This document shows, in pieces, positions 1 to 5,497 of a stretch of 5,561 nucleotides of DNA (positions are counted from its first letter, which is position 1; every line of letters begins with the position of its first letter). This stretch comes from CBFGWV01 sp965652545. Its GTDB lineage: Bacteria > Pseudomonadota > Gammaproteobacteria > Competibacterales > Competibacteraceae. The position numbers and the translations under genes are program-made. The notes under the pieces were generated by a model. It saw nothing but the letters and a program-made list of their open reading frames with translations. It made no database searches and had not been told where the DNA came from. The stretch lies in contig CBFGWV010000310.1 in the NCBI GenBank assembly GCA_965652545.1, forward strand, positions 1 to 5,561, read 5' to 3'.

Positions 1-101
1 CGTGTTTACAGCGCGTCGGAACACGACCTGCCGGCTCGTCATGGGCGGGTTCGGGCGCCTCAGGCCTGCCGATGCGCAACGTGCGAGGAACGCGAATCAC
101 A

Positions 102-240
102 CCCGCTCATTGCCCGTGCCCCAGTCGTTGCTTGGCGAGCTGCCGCCATAGACGACGGCGAGTTCATGGTTCGGCAGCACGCAGGCGGAAAGCCCACAGG
201 GGTAGGCTCCTACGGGTGCCTTCGATCGGCCGGAGGTGGC
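102..240 (-). pseudogene. Possible 3' remnant of an unidentified gene
   Basis: On the minus strand an open stretch of 46 codons ends at a TGA (104-102). It is bounded upstream by an in-frame TGA (243-241), so no complete gene fits. The last part reads VLPNHELAVVYGGSSPSNDW followed by GTGNERV and the stop. The pattern 'V-hydrophobic-P-N-H-E-L-A-V-V-Y-G-G' loosely recalls the C-terminal strand of secreted serine hydrolases of the beta-lactamase class, but that is only a resemblance. GTG at 180 could start a 26-residue peptide, but I see no ribosome binding site for it. It may be the tail of a decayed gene left between the kinase gene and whatever lies to the left, or simply a chance open stretch in GC-rich DNA. 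Confidence 0.2.
139..178. repeat. Inverted repeat downstream of the kinase gene
   Basis: GCTGCCG (139-145) is perfectly complementary to CGGCAGC (172-178) with 26 bases between. A shorter alternative pairs GCCG (142-145) with CGGC (155-158). The repeat lies about 70 bases past the kinase stop codon and could form a stem in that operon's transcript. There is no T-run, so I do not call an intrinsic terminator. Chance is a fair alternative in sequence this GC-rich. Confidence 0.25.
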
Positions 241-246
241 TCAAAC

Positions 247-2250
247 CTAGGTCTGGCCGCTCAGTTCCACCACGAACTCCGCTCCCGGGCTGCGGTTGAT
301 CACATCCACCCGCCCACCCATGGCCGCGGCCAGTTGGCTGACCAGTGCCAGACCGATGCCGGTGCCAACCGTATCGCGGGTGAGTTCGTTCTCGCTGCGA
401 TAAAAGAGCTGGAAGATCTTCTTCATCTGATCACGGGGAATGCCCGGCCCGAAGTCGCGCACACCGATGACCACACGTCCGGACGAGGCGAGGTGCGCGC
501 GGATCTCCACGCGCTTCACCGGCGCGCGGGCGGAGAATTTGATTGCATTGTCGACCAGGTTGATGACGATCTGGCTGAAGGCATCCGGGTCGGCCATCAC
601 TTGGCGGGCGGCGACCGCCTCATCAAGCACGATGTCGTGCTCGAAACCCGCCGCATCGAGCTGCGAGCTCACCTTGGAGCGGGTCAGGTCCATGAGCTCG
701 CCGACGGTCAGCGGGCGCACCTCCACAACCAGTTCGCGCCGCGTCATCCGCGCCAGTTGCAGCACGTTGCCGATCAGTCGCGACAAGCGCTCGCTCTCGT
801 CGTGGATGAAGCGGTAGTAGCCCTGGCGCTTTTCCTCGCTGGCCCAGCCGGCGGTCAGCATTTCCGCATACATGCGGATGGCCGTCAGCGGGGTCTTCAG
901 TTCGTGGCTGACCGCCGAGACGAAATCCTGTTGCTGTTCGGTAAGCGTGATCTGGCGCGAGCCCAGCCGGTACAAGCCCAGAAAGCCCGCGACCAACACC
1001 ACGCCCAAGGCCAGCGCCAGCCAGGTCACCAGTTGGGCACCGGGCGCGGTCGGCAAGCGATTGAGGGTAAAGCGCAGTTCCAGATCGCTCAGGGGCGAGG
1101 ACAGCCGGGACTGGTACAGCAAGGTACCGGTCAGCGATGCAGCATCGCTGAGCGATTGCGCCCGGTAGGCACCGCCACCGGCACCATCGAAGCCACCGAC
1201 CGGTCCGCCGCGGTAAAGCACTGTCACATCGGTCAGCGCGGCGACACCGGCGGCGGAAAACGAAGCATCGACAAGGCCTTCGAAGAACGGGCCCGGCTGA
1301 ATCAAAGCACCCTGGATCAAGCGCTGCCCGTCCCGCCAGACGTTGCGAAACAGCACGAAGTGCCCGCTGTTCAAGCGGCTGAACTCCAGCGGGTCGACCT
1401 CGCTTTCGAAGGTGCGGATCGGTGGTACCGCCGCCTCCGCAAGCTGGGGCTCGGGTGCCGGCGCGACGGGCGCCACGGCACGCACTTGTTCGCGCCGCTT
1501 CTCCCGGGACGGCTCCGCGGCACCGGTGGTCTCCGCCTTGCTCGCCGCCGGCGGGGCAGCGGCCGCGACACGCTCGGATACGCTCGGGCTGGCCAGCGGT
1601 GGCGGTGCCATATTGAGCTGATCGAACGCTGCCTGCGCCTCGGCCGGCCCCGCGCCGGCATCTTGGCGCATGCTGTGGCCGAGGCTCGAGGACAGTTCGA
1701 TCTTGGCCTCGTCGGCCTCGGAGATCTGCGTCTGCTCCTCTTGGTCGAGGGCGTCGTCCGCAAGAAACGGGCGAAGTCGAATGAGCTGGTTGTCCACCAG
1801 CACGGCCTGCAAACGCGAGGCCAGTTCACGGCGCTGATCGAGCTCGGGAACCACGACCCCCGGCTCACTCTCAGTGCCGGGCAGCAAGGGCGTGCTGAAG
1901 CGCCCCTGGGCATCCACTTGGAAGTAACCCATCAGCCCGGGAATGGCCGCATTCACCGGGTAGGCGGCCAGCGGCGACCGTTGGACCAGATTGGCGCTGA
2001 CCTCGTCGGCGGCCACCAAGAAGCCATAGTCGGCGAAGCTGCGCGCATCCTCCGCGGCGATCAGGCGCGCAGCCTCGCTGTCGATACGCTCGGCCAGCGC
2101 GCGGGCCTGGGTCTGGGCCTGGTGGAACGCCTGCCACTGCAACTGGCTGTACGCCTCGCGGATCAGCAAGGCGCTGGGCACCGCCAGGGCGAGGAACAAA
2201 CCCACCAACCACCCGCGAAGCCGGCGCCGGGTAAGACCGAAGGTGTTCAC
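247..2250 (-). CDS. Membrane sensor histidine kinase of a two-component system
   Basis: This 667-residue protein should autophosphorylate on a histidine and pass the phosphate to the response regulator encoded just upstream. Residues about 14-33 form an N-terminal membrane segment. Residues about 34-405 form a large, presumably periplasmic sensor region with an Ala/Pro-rich low-complexity stretch at about 195-280. Residues about 407-428 form a second membrane segment. The HisKA H-box is SAVSHELKTPL with His449. The HATPase_c domain shows the N-box (INLVDN, 563-568), G1 box (DFGPGIP, 599-605), F-box (FQLFYR, 613-618) and G2 box (GTGIGL, 629-634), so all catalytic motifs are present. No HAMP domain fits in the roughly 20 residues between the second membrane segment and the H-box. 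The start is a GTG whose bases overlap the regulator's TGA (GTGA), which implies translational coupling. The sensor domain matches no family I recognise, so the signal is unknown; an envelope cue is inferred from the divergent PspA operon. Confidence 0.95.
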   Translation of the reverse strand: MNTFGLTRRRLRGWLVGLFLALAVPSALLIREAYSQLQWQAFHQAQTQARALAERIDSEAARLIAAEDARSFADYGFLVAADEVSANLVQRSPLAAYPVNAAIPGLMGYFQVDAQGRFSTPLLPGTESEPGVVVPELDQRRELASRLQAVLVDNQLIRLRPFLADDALDQEEQTQISEADEAKIELSSSLGHSMRQDAGAGPAEAQAAFDQLNMAPPPLASPSVSERVAAAAPPAASKAETTGAAEPSREKRREQVRAVAPVAPAPEPQLAEAAVPPIRTFESEVDPLEFSRLNSGHFVLFRNVWRDGQRLIQGALIQPGPFFEGLVDASFSAAGVAALTDVTVLYRGGPVGGFDGAGGGAYRAQSLSDAASLTGTLLYQSRLSSPLSDLELRFTLNRLPTAPGAQLVTWLALALGVVLVAGFLGLYRLGSRQITLTEQQQDFVSAVSHELKTPLTAIRMYAEMLTAGWASEEKRQGYYRFIHDESERLSRLIGNVLQLARMTRRELVVEVRPLTVGELMDLTRSKVSSQLDAAGFEHDIVLDEAVAARQVMADPDAFSQIVINLVDNAIKFSARAPVKRVEIRAHLASSGRVVIGVRDFGPGIPRDQMKKIFQLFYRSENELTRDTVGTGIGLALVSQLAAAMGGRVDVINRSPGAEFVVELSGQT

Positions 2251-2960
2251 GATGCCCCGTCATCCGCCAGCAGGCGGTAACCGCCGCCACGCACGGTGAC
2301 CAGGTGCCGCGGGCCGCTCGGGTCAGGCTCAATCTTGCGCCGCAGTTTGGCGATGTGGATATCGACGGTGCGGGTTTCGATATCCAGGCCACGGGCATAA
2401 CCCCACACCTTGTGCAGCAACTCGTCGCGGGGCACCGGGCGCTCGCGGTGCTGGTACAGGTAGGTGAGGACGTCCATCTCGCGGCGGGTGAAGCGGCCAT
2501 CGCCCGCCGGGCCGGTGTAACACAGGTTCAAGGTGTCGATCAGGCCGCCGTCGGCCAGACGAATCTGCGCGCCGCCGGTCGCTGCCGGCCGTGCCCGCCG
2601 CAACACGGCCTGCACACGCAGTACCAGTTGGGCGACGGAGAACGGCTTGGCCACGTAGTCGTCGGCGCCGAGCTTGAGCCCGGTGATGATGTCCTCATCC
2701 GCCGTCTTGGCGGTGAGCATGATGATGGGCTGATCGGTGTCTACCGCGCGTATCGCCTCGCAGATGGCGAAGCCGTTCTTGCCAGGCAGCATCACATCCA
2801 GCAACACCAGGTCGTAGCGTCCGCTGAGCGCCTCGCGCTCCCCGCCCGGGCCATCGGCCTCCGCATGCACATCGAAGCCGTGATACACGAAGACATCCGT
2901 CAGCCCGGTACGAATGGCCGGTTCGTCCTCGACGATGAGCAGGCGCGGCTTGTCGGTCAT
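2247..2960 (-). CDS. OmpR/PhoB-family response regulator
   Basis: This 237-residue DNA-binding regulator should be phosphorylated by the kinase encoded directly downstream. The receiver domain covers residues about 5-120. It has the acidic pair E11/D12, phosphoacceptor D55 in LLDVMLPG, the switch residue T83 in MLTAK and K105 in the YVAKPF motif. A winged-helix Trans_reg_C domain follows at about 130-232, with the recognition-helix region TRTVDIHIAKLRRKIE and the wing GGGYRL. The length is normal for the family and nothing is missing. The ATG at 2960 puts MTDKPRLLIVEDEP at the N-terminus, as expected, although the ribosome binding site in front of it is weak. It is the first gene of the operon and faces the 175-base divergent intergenic region, so autoregulation and control of the PspA operon are both plausible. 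I cannot assign a named orthologue (CpxR, PhoP, CreB and so on) from sequence alone. Confidence 0.95.
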   Translation of the reverse strand: MTDKPRLLIVEDEPAIRTGLTDVFVYHGFDVHAEADGPGGEREALSGRYDLVLLDVMLPGKNGFAICEAIRAVDTDQPIIMLTAKTADEDIITGLKLGADDYVAKPFSVAQLVLRVQAVLRRARPAATGGAQIRLADGGLIDTLNLCYTGPAGDGRFTRREMDVLTYLYQHRERPVPRDELLHKVWGYARGLDIETRTVDIHIAKLRRKIEPDPSGPRHLVTVRGGGYRLLADDGAS

Positions 2961-3004
2961 GGCGCGAAGGTCTTGCGGGGTGGTCGATATCGGCCTTGAG
3001 ACTA

Positions 3005-3017
3005 GCAGGCCACCTGC
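3005..3017. repeat. Small perfect inverted repeat in the divergent intergenic region
   Basis: GCAGG (3005-3009) and CCTGC (3013-3017) are perfectly complementary around a 3-base centre. The repeat lies 45-57 bases upstream of the response regulator start, where a regulator could bind or where the regulator's 5' leader could fold. It is short enough to be chance. Confidence 0.25.
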
Positions 3018-3027
3018 CGCACGGCGT

Positions 3028-3043
3028 GTAAATTCCCGGTAAA
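3028..3043 (+). promoter_or_regulatory. Candidate OmpR-family operator (CpxR-box-like)
   Basis: The sequence GTAAATTCCCGGTAAA contains two identical GTAAA half-sites whose starts are 11 bases apart. OmpR/PhoB regulators typically bind as head-to-tail dimers on direct repeats with a 10-11 bp period, and the CpxR box is described as GTAAA, a short spacer of about 5, then GTAAA. The site starts 67 bases upstream of the response regulator gene and 108 bases upstream of the PspA-like gene, so it could control both. That the neighbouring regulator binds it is inference. I found no convincing paired -35/-10 elements for either operon; the best -10-like hexamer for the plus-strand operon is TACAGT at 3098-3103, with a poor -35. 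Confidence 0.45.
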
Positions 3044-3123
3044 CAGGGCGGCGAGGGTTTTACCAAACCGGTCCTGTGAGCCGGCGCGGGGGCTTTCTAC
3101 AGTGGTCGCCAGTTTGAACCACC

Positions 3124-3128
3124 GGAGA
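3124..3128 (+). promoter_or_regulatory. Ribosome binding site of the PspA-like gene
   Basis: GGAGA lies 7 bases before the ATG at 3136. This is good Shine-Dalgarno spacing and supports that start over the internal Met4. Confidence 0.7.
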
Positions 3129-3135
3129 TCGCCCC

Positions 3136-3666
3136 ATGGCCTTGATGACCCGACTGACCCGGCTGTTTCGCGCCGACCTGCACGCTGTGCTGGACCGGCT
3201 GGAAGAACCCGATGTGCTGCTCAAGGACGCTATCCGTGAAATGGAGGCGGTGGTCGCCGCCAGCCAGGGCGAGCTGGCCCAGACCGAGCGCCAGCGCAGT
3301 GCATTGCAACGCCGTATCGACGGCCTGGAGCGCCGCCTGGCCGAGTTGGACGAGCAGCTCGACCTGTGCCTAGCCGCCGACAACGAGTCCCTGGCCCGCT
3401 CGCGGGTGCGGCAGAAACTCCAGAGCACGCGGGAACTTGCCCAGGCCCGCGACCGCCTGAGCGTGGTCGAGCACGAGCGGGACGAGCGGCAGGCCCGCCT
3501 GACCGAGCAATTGGCCACGCTGGAGGCCACCCGCCAGAAAGCCGAAGCGTTCTGCACACCCGAGGAGCCCAAAACCGGCACCACCATGATGGACGCCGAC
3601 TGCATCACCGATGCCGATGTCGACGTGGCCTTGCTGCGCGAGAAGCAACGGCGGGTGCAGTCATGA
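3136..3666 (+). CDS. PspA/IM30 family protein, short form
   Basis: This 176-residue, highly charged, almost wholly helical protein has no signal peptide. PspA/IM30 proteins belong to the ESCRT-III superfamily; they bind the inner face of the cytoplasmic membrane, oligomerise and protect or remodel it under envelope stress. Residues 1-24 form an amphipathic-looking helix (LTRLFRADLHAVLDRLEEPD) that parallels E. coli PspA's N-terminal membrane-binding helix and its 'AEDPQ' turn. The segment DAIREMEA (31-38) matches the 'MIQEMED' position of PspA. A long coiled coil runs from about 27 to 137. It ends about 45 residues short of E. coli PspA (222 aa): the C-terminal helical region is missing and is replaced by a short acidic tail (DADCITDADVD, 153-163). 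Three cysteines (78, 140, 156) are present. It is the first gene of the plus-strand operon, and its TGA overlaps the next gene's ATG. The family call is fairly firm; whether it polymerises like full-length PspA is unknown. Confidence 0.82.
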   Translation: MALMTRLTRLFRADLHAVLDRLEEPDVLLKDAIREMEAVVAASQGELAQTERQRSALQRRIDGLERRLAELDEQLDLCLAADNESLARSRVRQKLQSTRELAQARDRLSVVEHERDERQARLTEQLATLEATRQKAEAFCTPEEPKTGTTMMDADCITDADVDVALLREKQRRVQS

Positions 3667-4214
3667 ACGGCCTGGGCTTTGGACGTGCCGTTCTCACCGC
3701 CGCCGGCCTCAGCATCCTGGCCGCCGCGGTGCTCACCCTGGGCGTGCCCCTGCTCGGTGCCGCCTCGGCCCTGCACTTACTCCTCAGCGCGCTGGCGCTG
3801 GCCTACGCCCTTGTGGTGCTGGCCCACGGCCGGCGCATCGGCCGGCCCAGCCTGATCGGCGGCTGGCTGCTGCTCACCGCCTTGATCGCCGTGACCGGCC
3901 TGGGGCTGACCGCCGCCCTGCTGCTGTACCTGGGCTATCTCTGGCTGGTTCGCGCCGTCGCCCTGGCGCCCGGTGCCCTGGCCGCCGTGCTGGATGCCGG
4001 TTTGATCGCCCTGGCCATCGGCGCGGCCCTCTGGGCCGGCCAGCACAGCGGCAGCCTGGTGATGGCGGTGTGGTGCTTCTTCCTGGTGCTGGCCGCCGGC
4101 GCCCTGCTTCTCCCCGCTACGACACGACACCGCACCGCCCCCGCGGATGACCGCTTCGACCGTGCCCGCCGCAGCGCCGACGCCGCCTTGCGCACGCTGG
4201 CGGAAACCCGCTGA
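3663..4214 (+). CDS. Small polytopic inner-membrane protein of unknown function
   Basis: This 183-residue protein has about five or six hydrophobic segments at roughly 10-32, 34-55, 64-80, 82-98, 103-125 and 130-150. The short basic loop HGRRIGRP (55-62) follows the second, and a charged tail (about 151-183, rich in R and D) ends the protein. I recognise no family motif and no catalytic residues. The ATG at 3663 overlaps the PspA-like gene's stop (ATGA), so it is probably translated by coupling; the sequence before it offers only a weak GGCGGG as ribosome binding site. In-frame sequence upstream of 3663 is open but lies inside the PspA-like gene and is not used. The position between a PspA-type protein and an exported vWA protein suggests a membrane partner that could recruit the PspA-like protein, in the role PspB/PspC play elsewhere. 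That is inference from context only. Confidence 0.8.
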   Translation: MNGLGFGRAVLTAAGLSILAAAVLTLGVPLLGAASALHLLLSALALAYALVVLAHGRRIGRPSLIGGWLLLTALIAVTGLGLTAALLLYLGYLWLVRAVALAPGALAAVLDAGLIALAIGAALWAGQHSGSLVMAVWCFFLVLAAGALLLPATTRHRTAPADDRFDRARRSADAALRTLAETR

Positions 4215-4227
4215 TCCACTACTCGAT

Positions 4228-4232
4228 GGAGA
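4228..4232 (+). promoter_or_regulatory. Ribosome binding site of the vWA gene
   Basis: GGAGA lies 7 bases before the ATG at 4240. It decides the start: the longer reading from 4147 would overlap the preceding gene by 68 bases and would bury the signal sequence 31 residues inside the protein. Confidence 0.7.
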
Positions 4233-4239
4233 CTCTCAC

Positions 4240-5430
4240 ATGAATGCCAAACTGCTTGCCGTCGCCTTGCTGGCCGCCACCGGTGCCGCCGTGGCCGTCT
4301 ACCCCACCCTGCCGCTGGGCGATGCCATCGCCCACACCGAGCCGCCGCCGGTCATCTCACCCAGCCACAAAGCCGTGGTGGAGGTGGTGTTCGTACTCGA
4401 CACCACCGGCAGCATGAGCGGGCTGATCGAGGCCGCCAAAGAGAAGATCTGGTCCATCGCCACCACCCTGGCCTCGGGCCAGCCGGCGCCGGAGATCCGC
4501 ATGGGCCTGGTCGCCTATCGCGACCGCGGCGACGCCTACGTCACCCAAGTGACCGACCTGTCCACCGACCTGGACTCCATGTACGCCCAGTTGATGGACT
4601 TTCGCGCCGACGGCGGCGGCGACGGACCGGAGGCCGTCAACCAGGCGCTTTACGATGCCGTGCATCGCATGTCCTGGAGCCAGGGAACCAGCAGCTACAA
4701 AGTGGTCTTCCTGGTCGGCGACGCCCCGCCGCACATGGACTACCCGGACGACGTGCCCTACGGCGAAACGCTAAAGGCCGCAACCGGCCGCGGCATCGTG
4801 GTCAACACCATCCAGGCCGGCCAGGACCCGGAAACCCGGCGTGACTGGCAGCACATCGCCTCGTTGAATCAGGGCCGTTACTTCCAAGTCGAGTCCCACG
4901 GCAACACCGTGGCCGTTGCCACGCCCTTCGACAACCGTATCGCCGAACTCTCGGCCGCCCTGGACCGCACCCGCGTGTACTACGGCACCCCCGAGGAACT
5001 GGCCGAGAAAGCCGAAAAAATGGCCGCCACCGAGAAACTGCACGCCGGCGCGTCCATCGCCTCACAGGCCCGCCGGGGCGCCTTCAATGCATCCAGCGCG
5101 GGGGCGGCGAACTTCCTCGGCGACAAGGAACTGGTCGACGACGTGGCCAGCGGCCGGGTCGACTTGGACAGCGTACCGGCCTCCGCCCTCCCCGCCCCGG
5201 TCCAGGCCTTGGCCCCCGAGGCGCGGCAGGAAGCTATCGACGCCCTGGCCGCGGAGCGCAAAGCCCTGGGTAGCGAACTGGCCGAACTTGCCCAACAGCG
5301 GCAAGCGTTCATCGAAAGCGAAGTCGATGAGGCTGCCGTGGGCGACTCGCTGGACGTGCAGGTGTACGAAGCGATTCGCGCCCAGGCGGCTGGCAAAGGG
5401 ATGCGTTACGAGGACGGGCCGACGTATTGA
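4240..5430 (+). CDS. Exported von Willebrand factor A domain protein
   Basis: This 396-residue protein has an N-terminal hydrophobic stretch (residues about 4-20) that reads as a signal peptide. Possible signal-peptidase sites are AVA at 17-19 or AIA at 29-31; an uncleaved anchor is also possible. The vWA domain spans about 46-225. Its metal-ion-dependent adhesion site (MIDAS) is DTTGSMS (D54, T56, S58), supported by GGGDGPEA (125-132, D128) and by VFLVGDAPPH (D161), so the metal site looks complete. vWA domains bind protein partners through a divalent cation. After the domain, residues about 250-396 are helical and charged, with a conserved-looking segment GAANFLGDKELVDD (288-301), an LPAP motif (317-320) and a coiled-coil-prone stretch (about 328-362). 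The start was chosen for its ribosome binding site and signal peptide. It is the last gene of the operon, 25 bases after the membrane-protein gene. Its likely place is the periplasm or the outer face of the inner membrane; the partner is unknown. Confidence 0.88.
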   Translation: MNAKLLAVALLAATGAAVAVYPTLPLGDAIAHTEPPPVISPSHKAVVEVVFVLDTTGSMSGLIEAAKEKIWSIATTLASGQPAPEIRMGLVAYRDRGDAYVTQVTDLSTDLDSMYAQLMDFRADGGGDGPEAVNQALYDAVHRMSWSQGTSSYKVVFLVGDAPPHMDYPDDVPYGETLKAATGRGIVVNTIQAGQDPETRRDWQHIASLNQGRYFQVESHGNTVAVATPFDNRIAELSAALDRTRVYYGTPEELAEKAEKMAATEKLHAGASIASQARRGAFNASSAGAANFLGDKELVDDVASGRVDLDSVPASALPAPVQALAPEARQEAIDALAAERKALGSELAELAQQRQAFIESEVDEAAVGDSLDVQVYEAIRAQAAGKGMRYEDGPTY

Positions 5431-5448
5431 ACGTTTGTGCAACGTTTG
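5430..5448. repeat. Short direct repeat at the end of the vWA gene
   Basis: AACGTTTG occurs at 5430-5437 and again at 5441-5448, with starts 11 bases apart. The first copy begins on the last base of the stop codon. The AACGTT core is itself palindromic. The repeat is small and its role is unknown. Confidence 0.3.
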
Positions 5449-5462
5449 GGGCCGATCAGGCG

Positions 5463-5497
5463 GCCGGCTTTCAGCCGGCTACCGAATGCAATTCGGT
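5463..5497. repeat. Two adjacent perfect hairpins after the operon (REP-like or terminator)
   Basis: Hairpin one is GCCGGCT-TTC-AGCCGGC (5463-5479). Hairpin two is ACCGAAT-GCA-ATTCGGT (5481-5497). Each has a 7-bp perfect stem and a 3-base loop, and one base separates them. They start 33 bases after the vWA stop. No T-run follows, so a classical intrinsic terminator is not shown. A tandem pair of compact stems at the end of an operon is typical of repetitive extragenic palindromes, which stabilise 3' ends or act as weak terminators. Whether the unit recurs in the genome cannot be seen from this window. The remaining bases to 5561 show no gene; CCCAGCCGC occurs twice at the very end (5545-5553 and 5553-5561). 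Confidence 0.5.

Noticed and set aside
1..42. Minus-strand ATG at 42 with 14 codons open to the window edge (MTSRQVVFRRAVNT)
   Set aside because: It has no well-placed ribosome binding site and is too short to recognise. It could be the start of a gene to the left but cannot be supported here.
1..2280. A very long plus-strand reading frame, open from the left edge to 2280, opposite the kinase gene
   Set aside because: It is antisense to a complete histidine kinase with all catalytic motifs. Its translation is rich in H, R, G and Q with no domain, as expected for the shadow of a GC-rich gene.
2996..3032. Sigma-70 promoter TTGAGA (2996-3001) with TGTAAA (3027-3032)
   Set aside because: The spacing is 25 bases, far beyond the usual 16-18, and the -10-like element coincides with the putative operator.
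2961..3135. A sigma-54 promoter, as used by E. coli pspA
   Set aside because: No TGGCAC-N5-TTGCA-like pair with the essential GG and GC spacing was found on either strand of the intergenic region.
3366..3662. Upstream extension of the membrane-protein frame inside the PspA-like gene
   Set aside because: The extension is Pro/Arg-rich and out of frame within a coherent coiled-coil gene. The ATG at 3663 with ATGA overlap is the natural start.
3060..3776. Long minus-strand reading frame opposite the PspA-like gene
   Set aside because: Its translation is Ser/Arg-rich and without domains, and it overlaps a better-supported gene and the divergent regulatory region.
4147..4239. Longer N-terminus for the vWA protein
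   Set aside because: It overlaps the end of the membrane-protein gene and would place 31 non-hydrophobic residues before a clear signal peptide. The ATG at 4240 has a good ribosome binding site.
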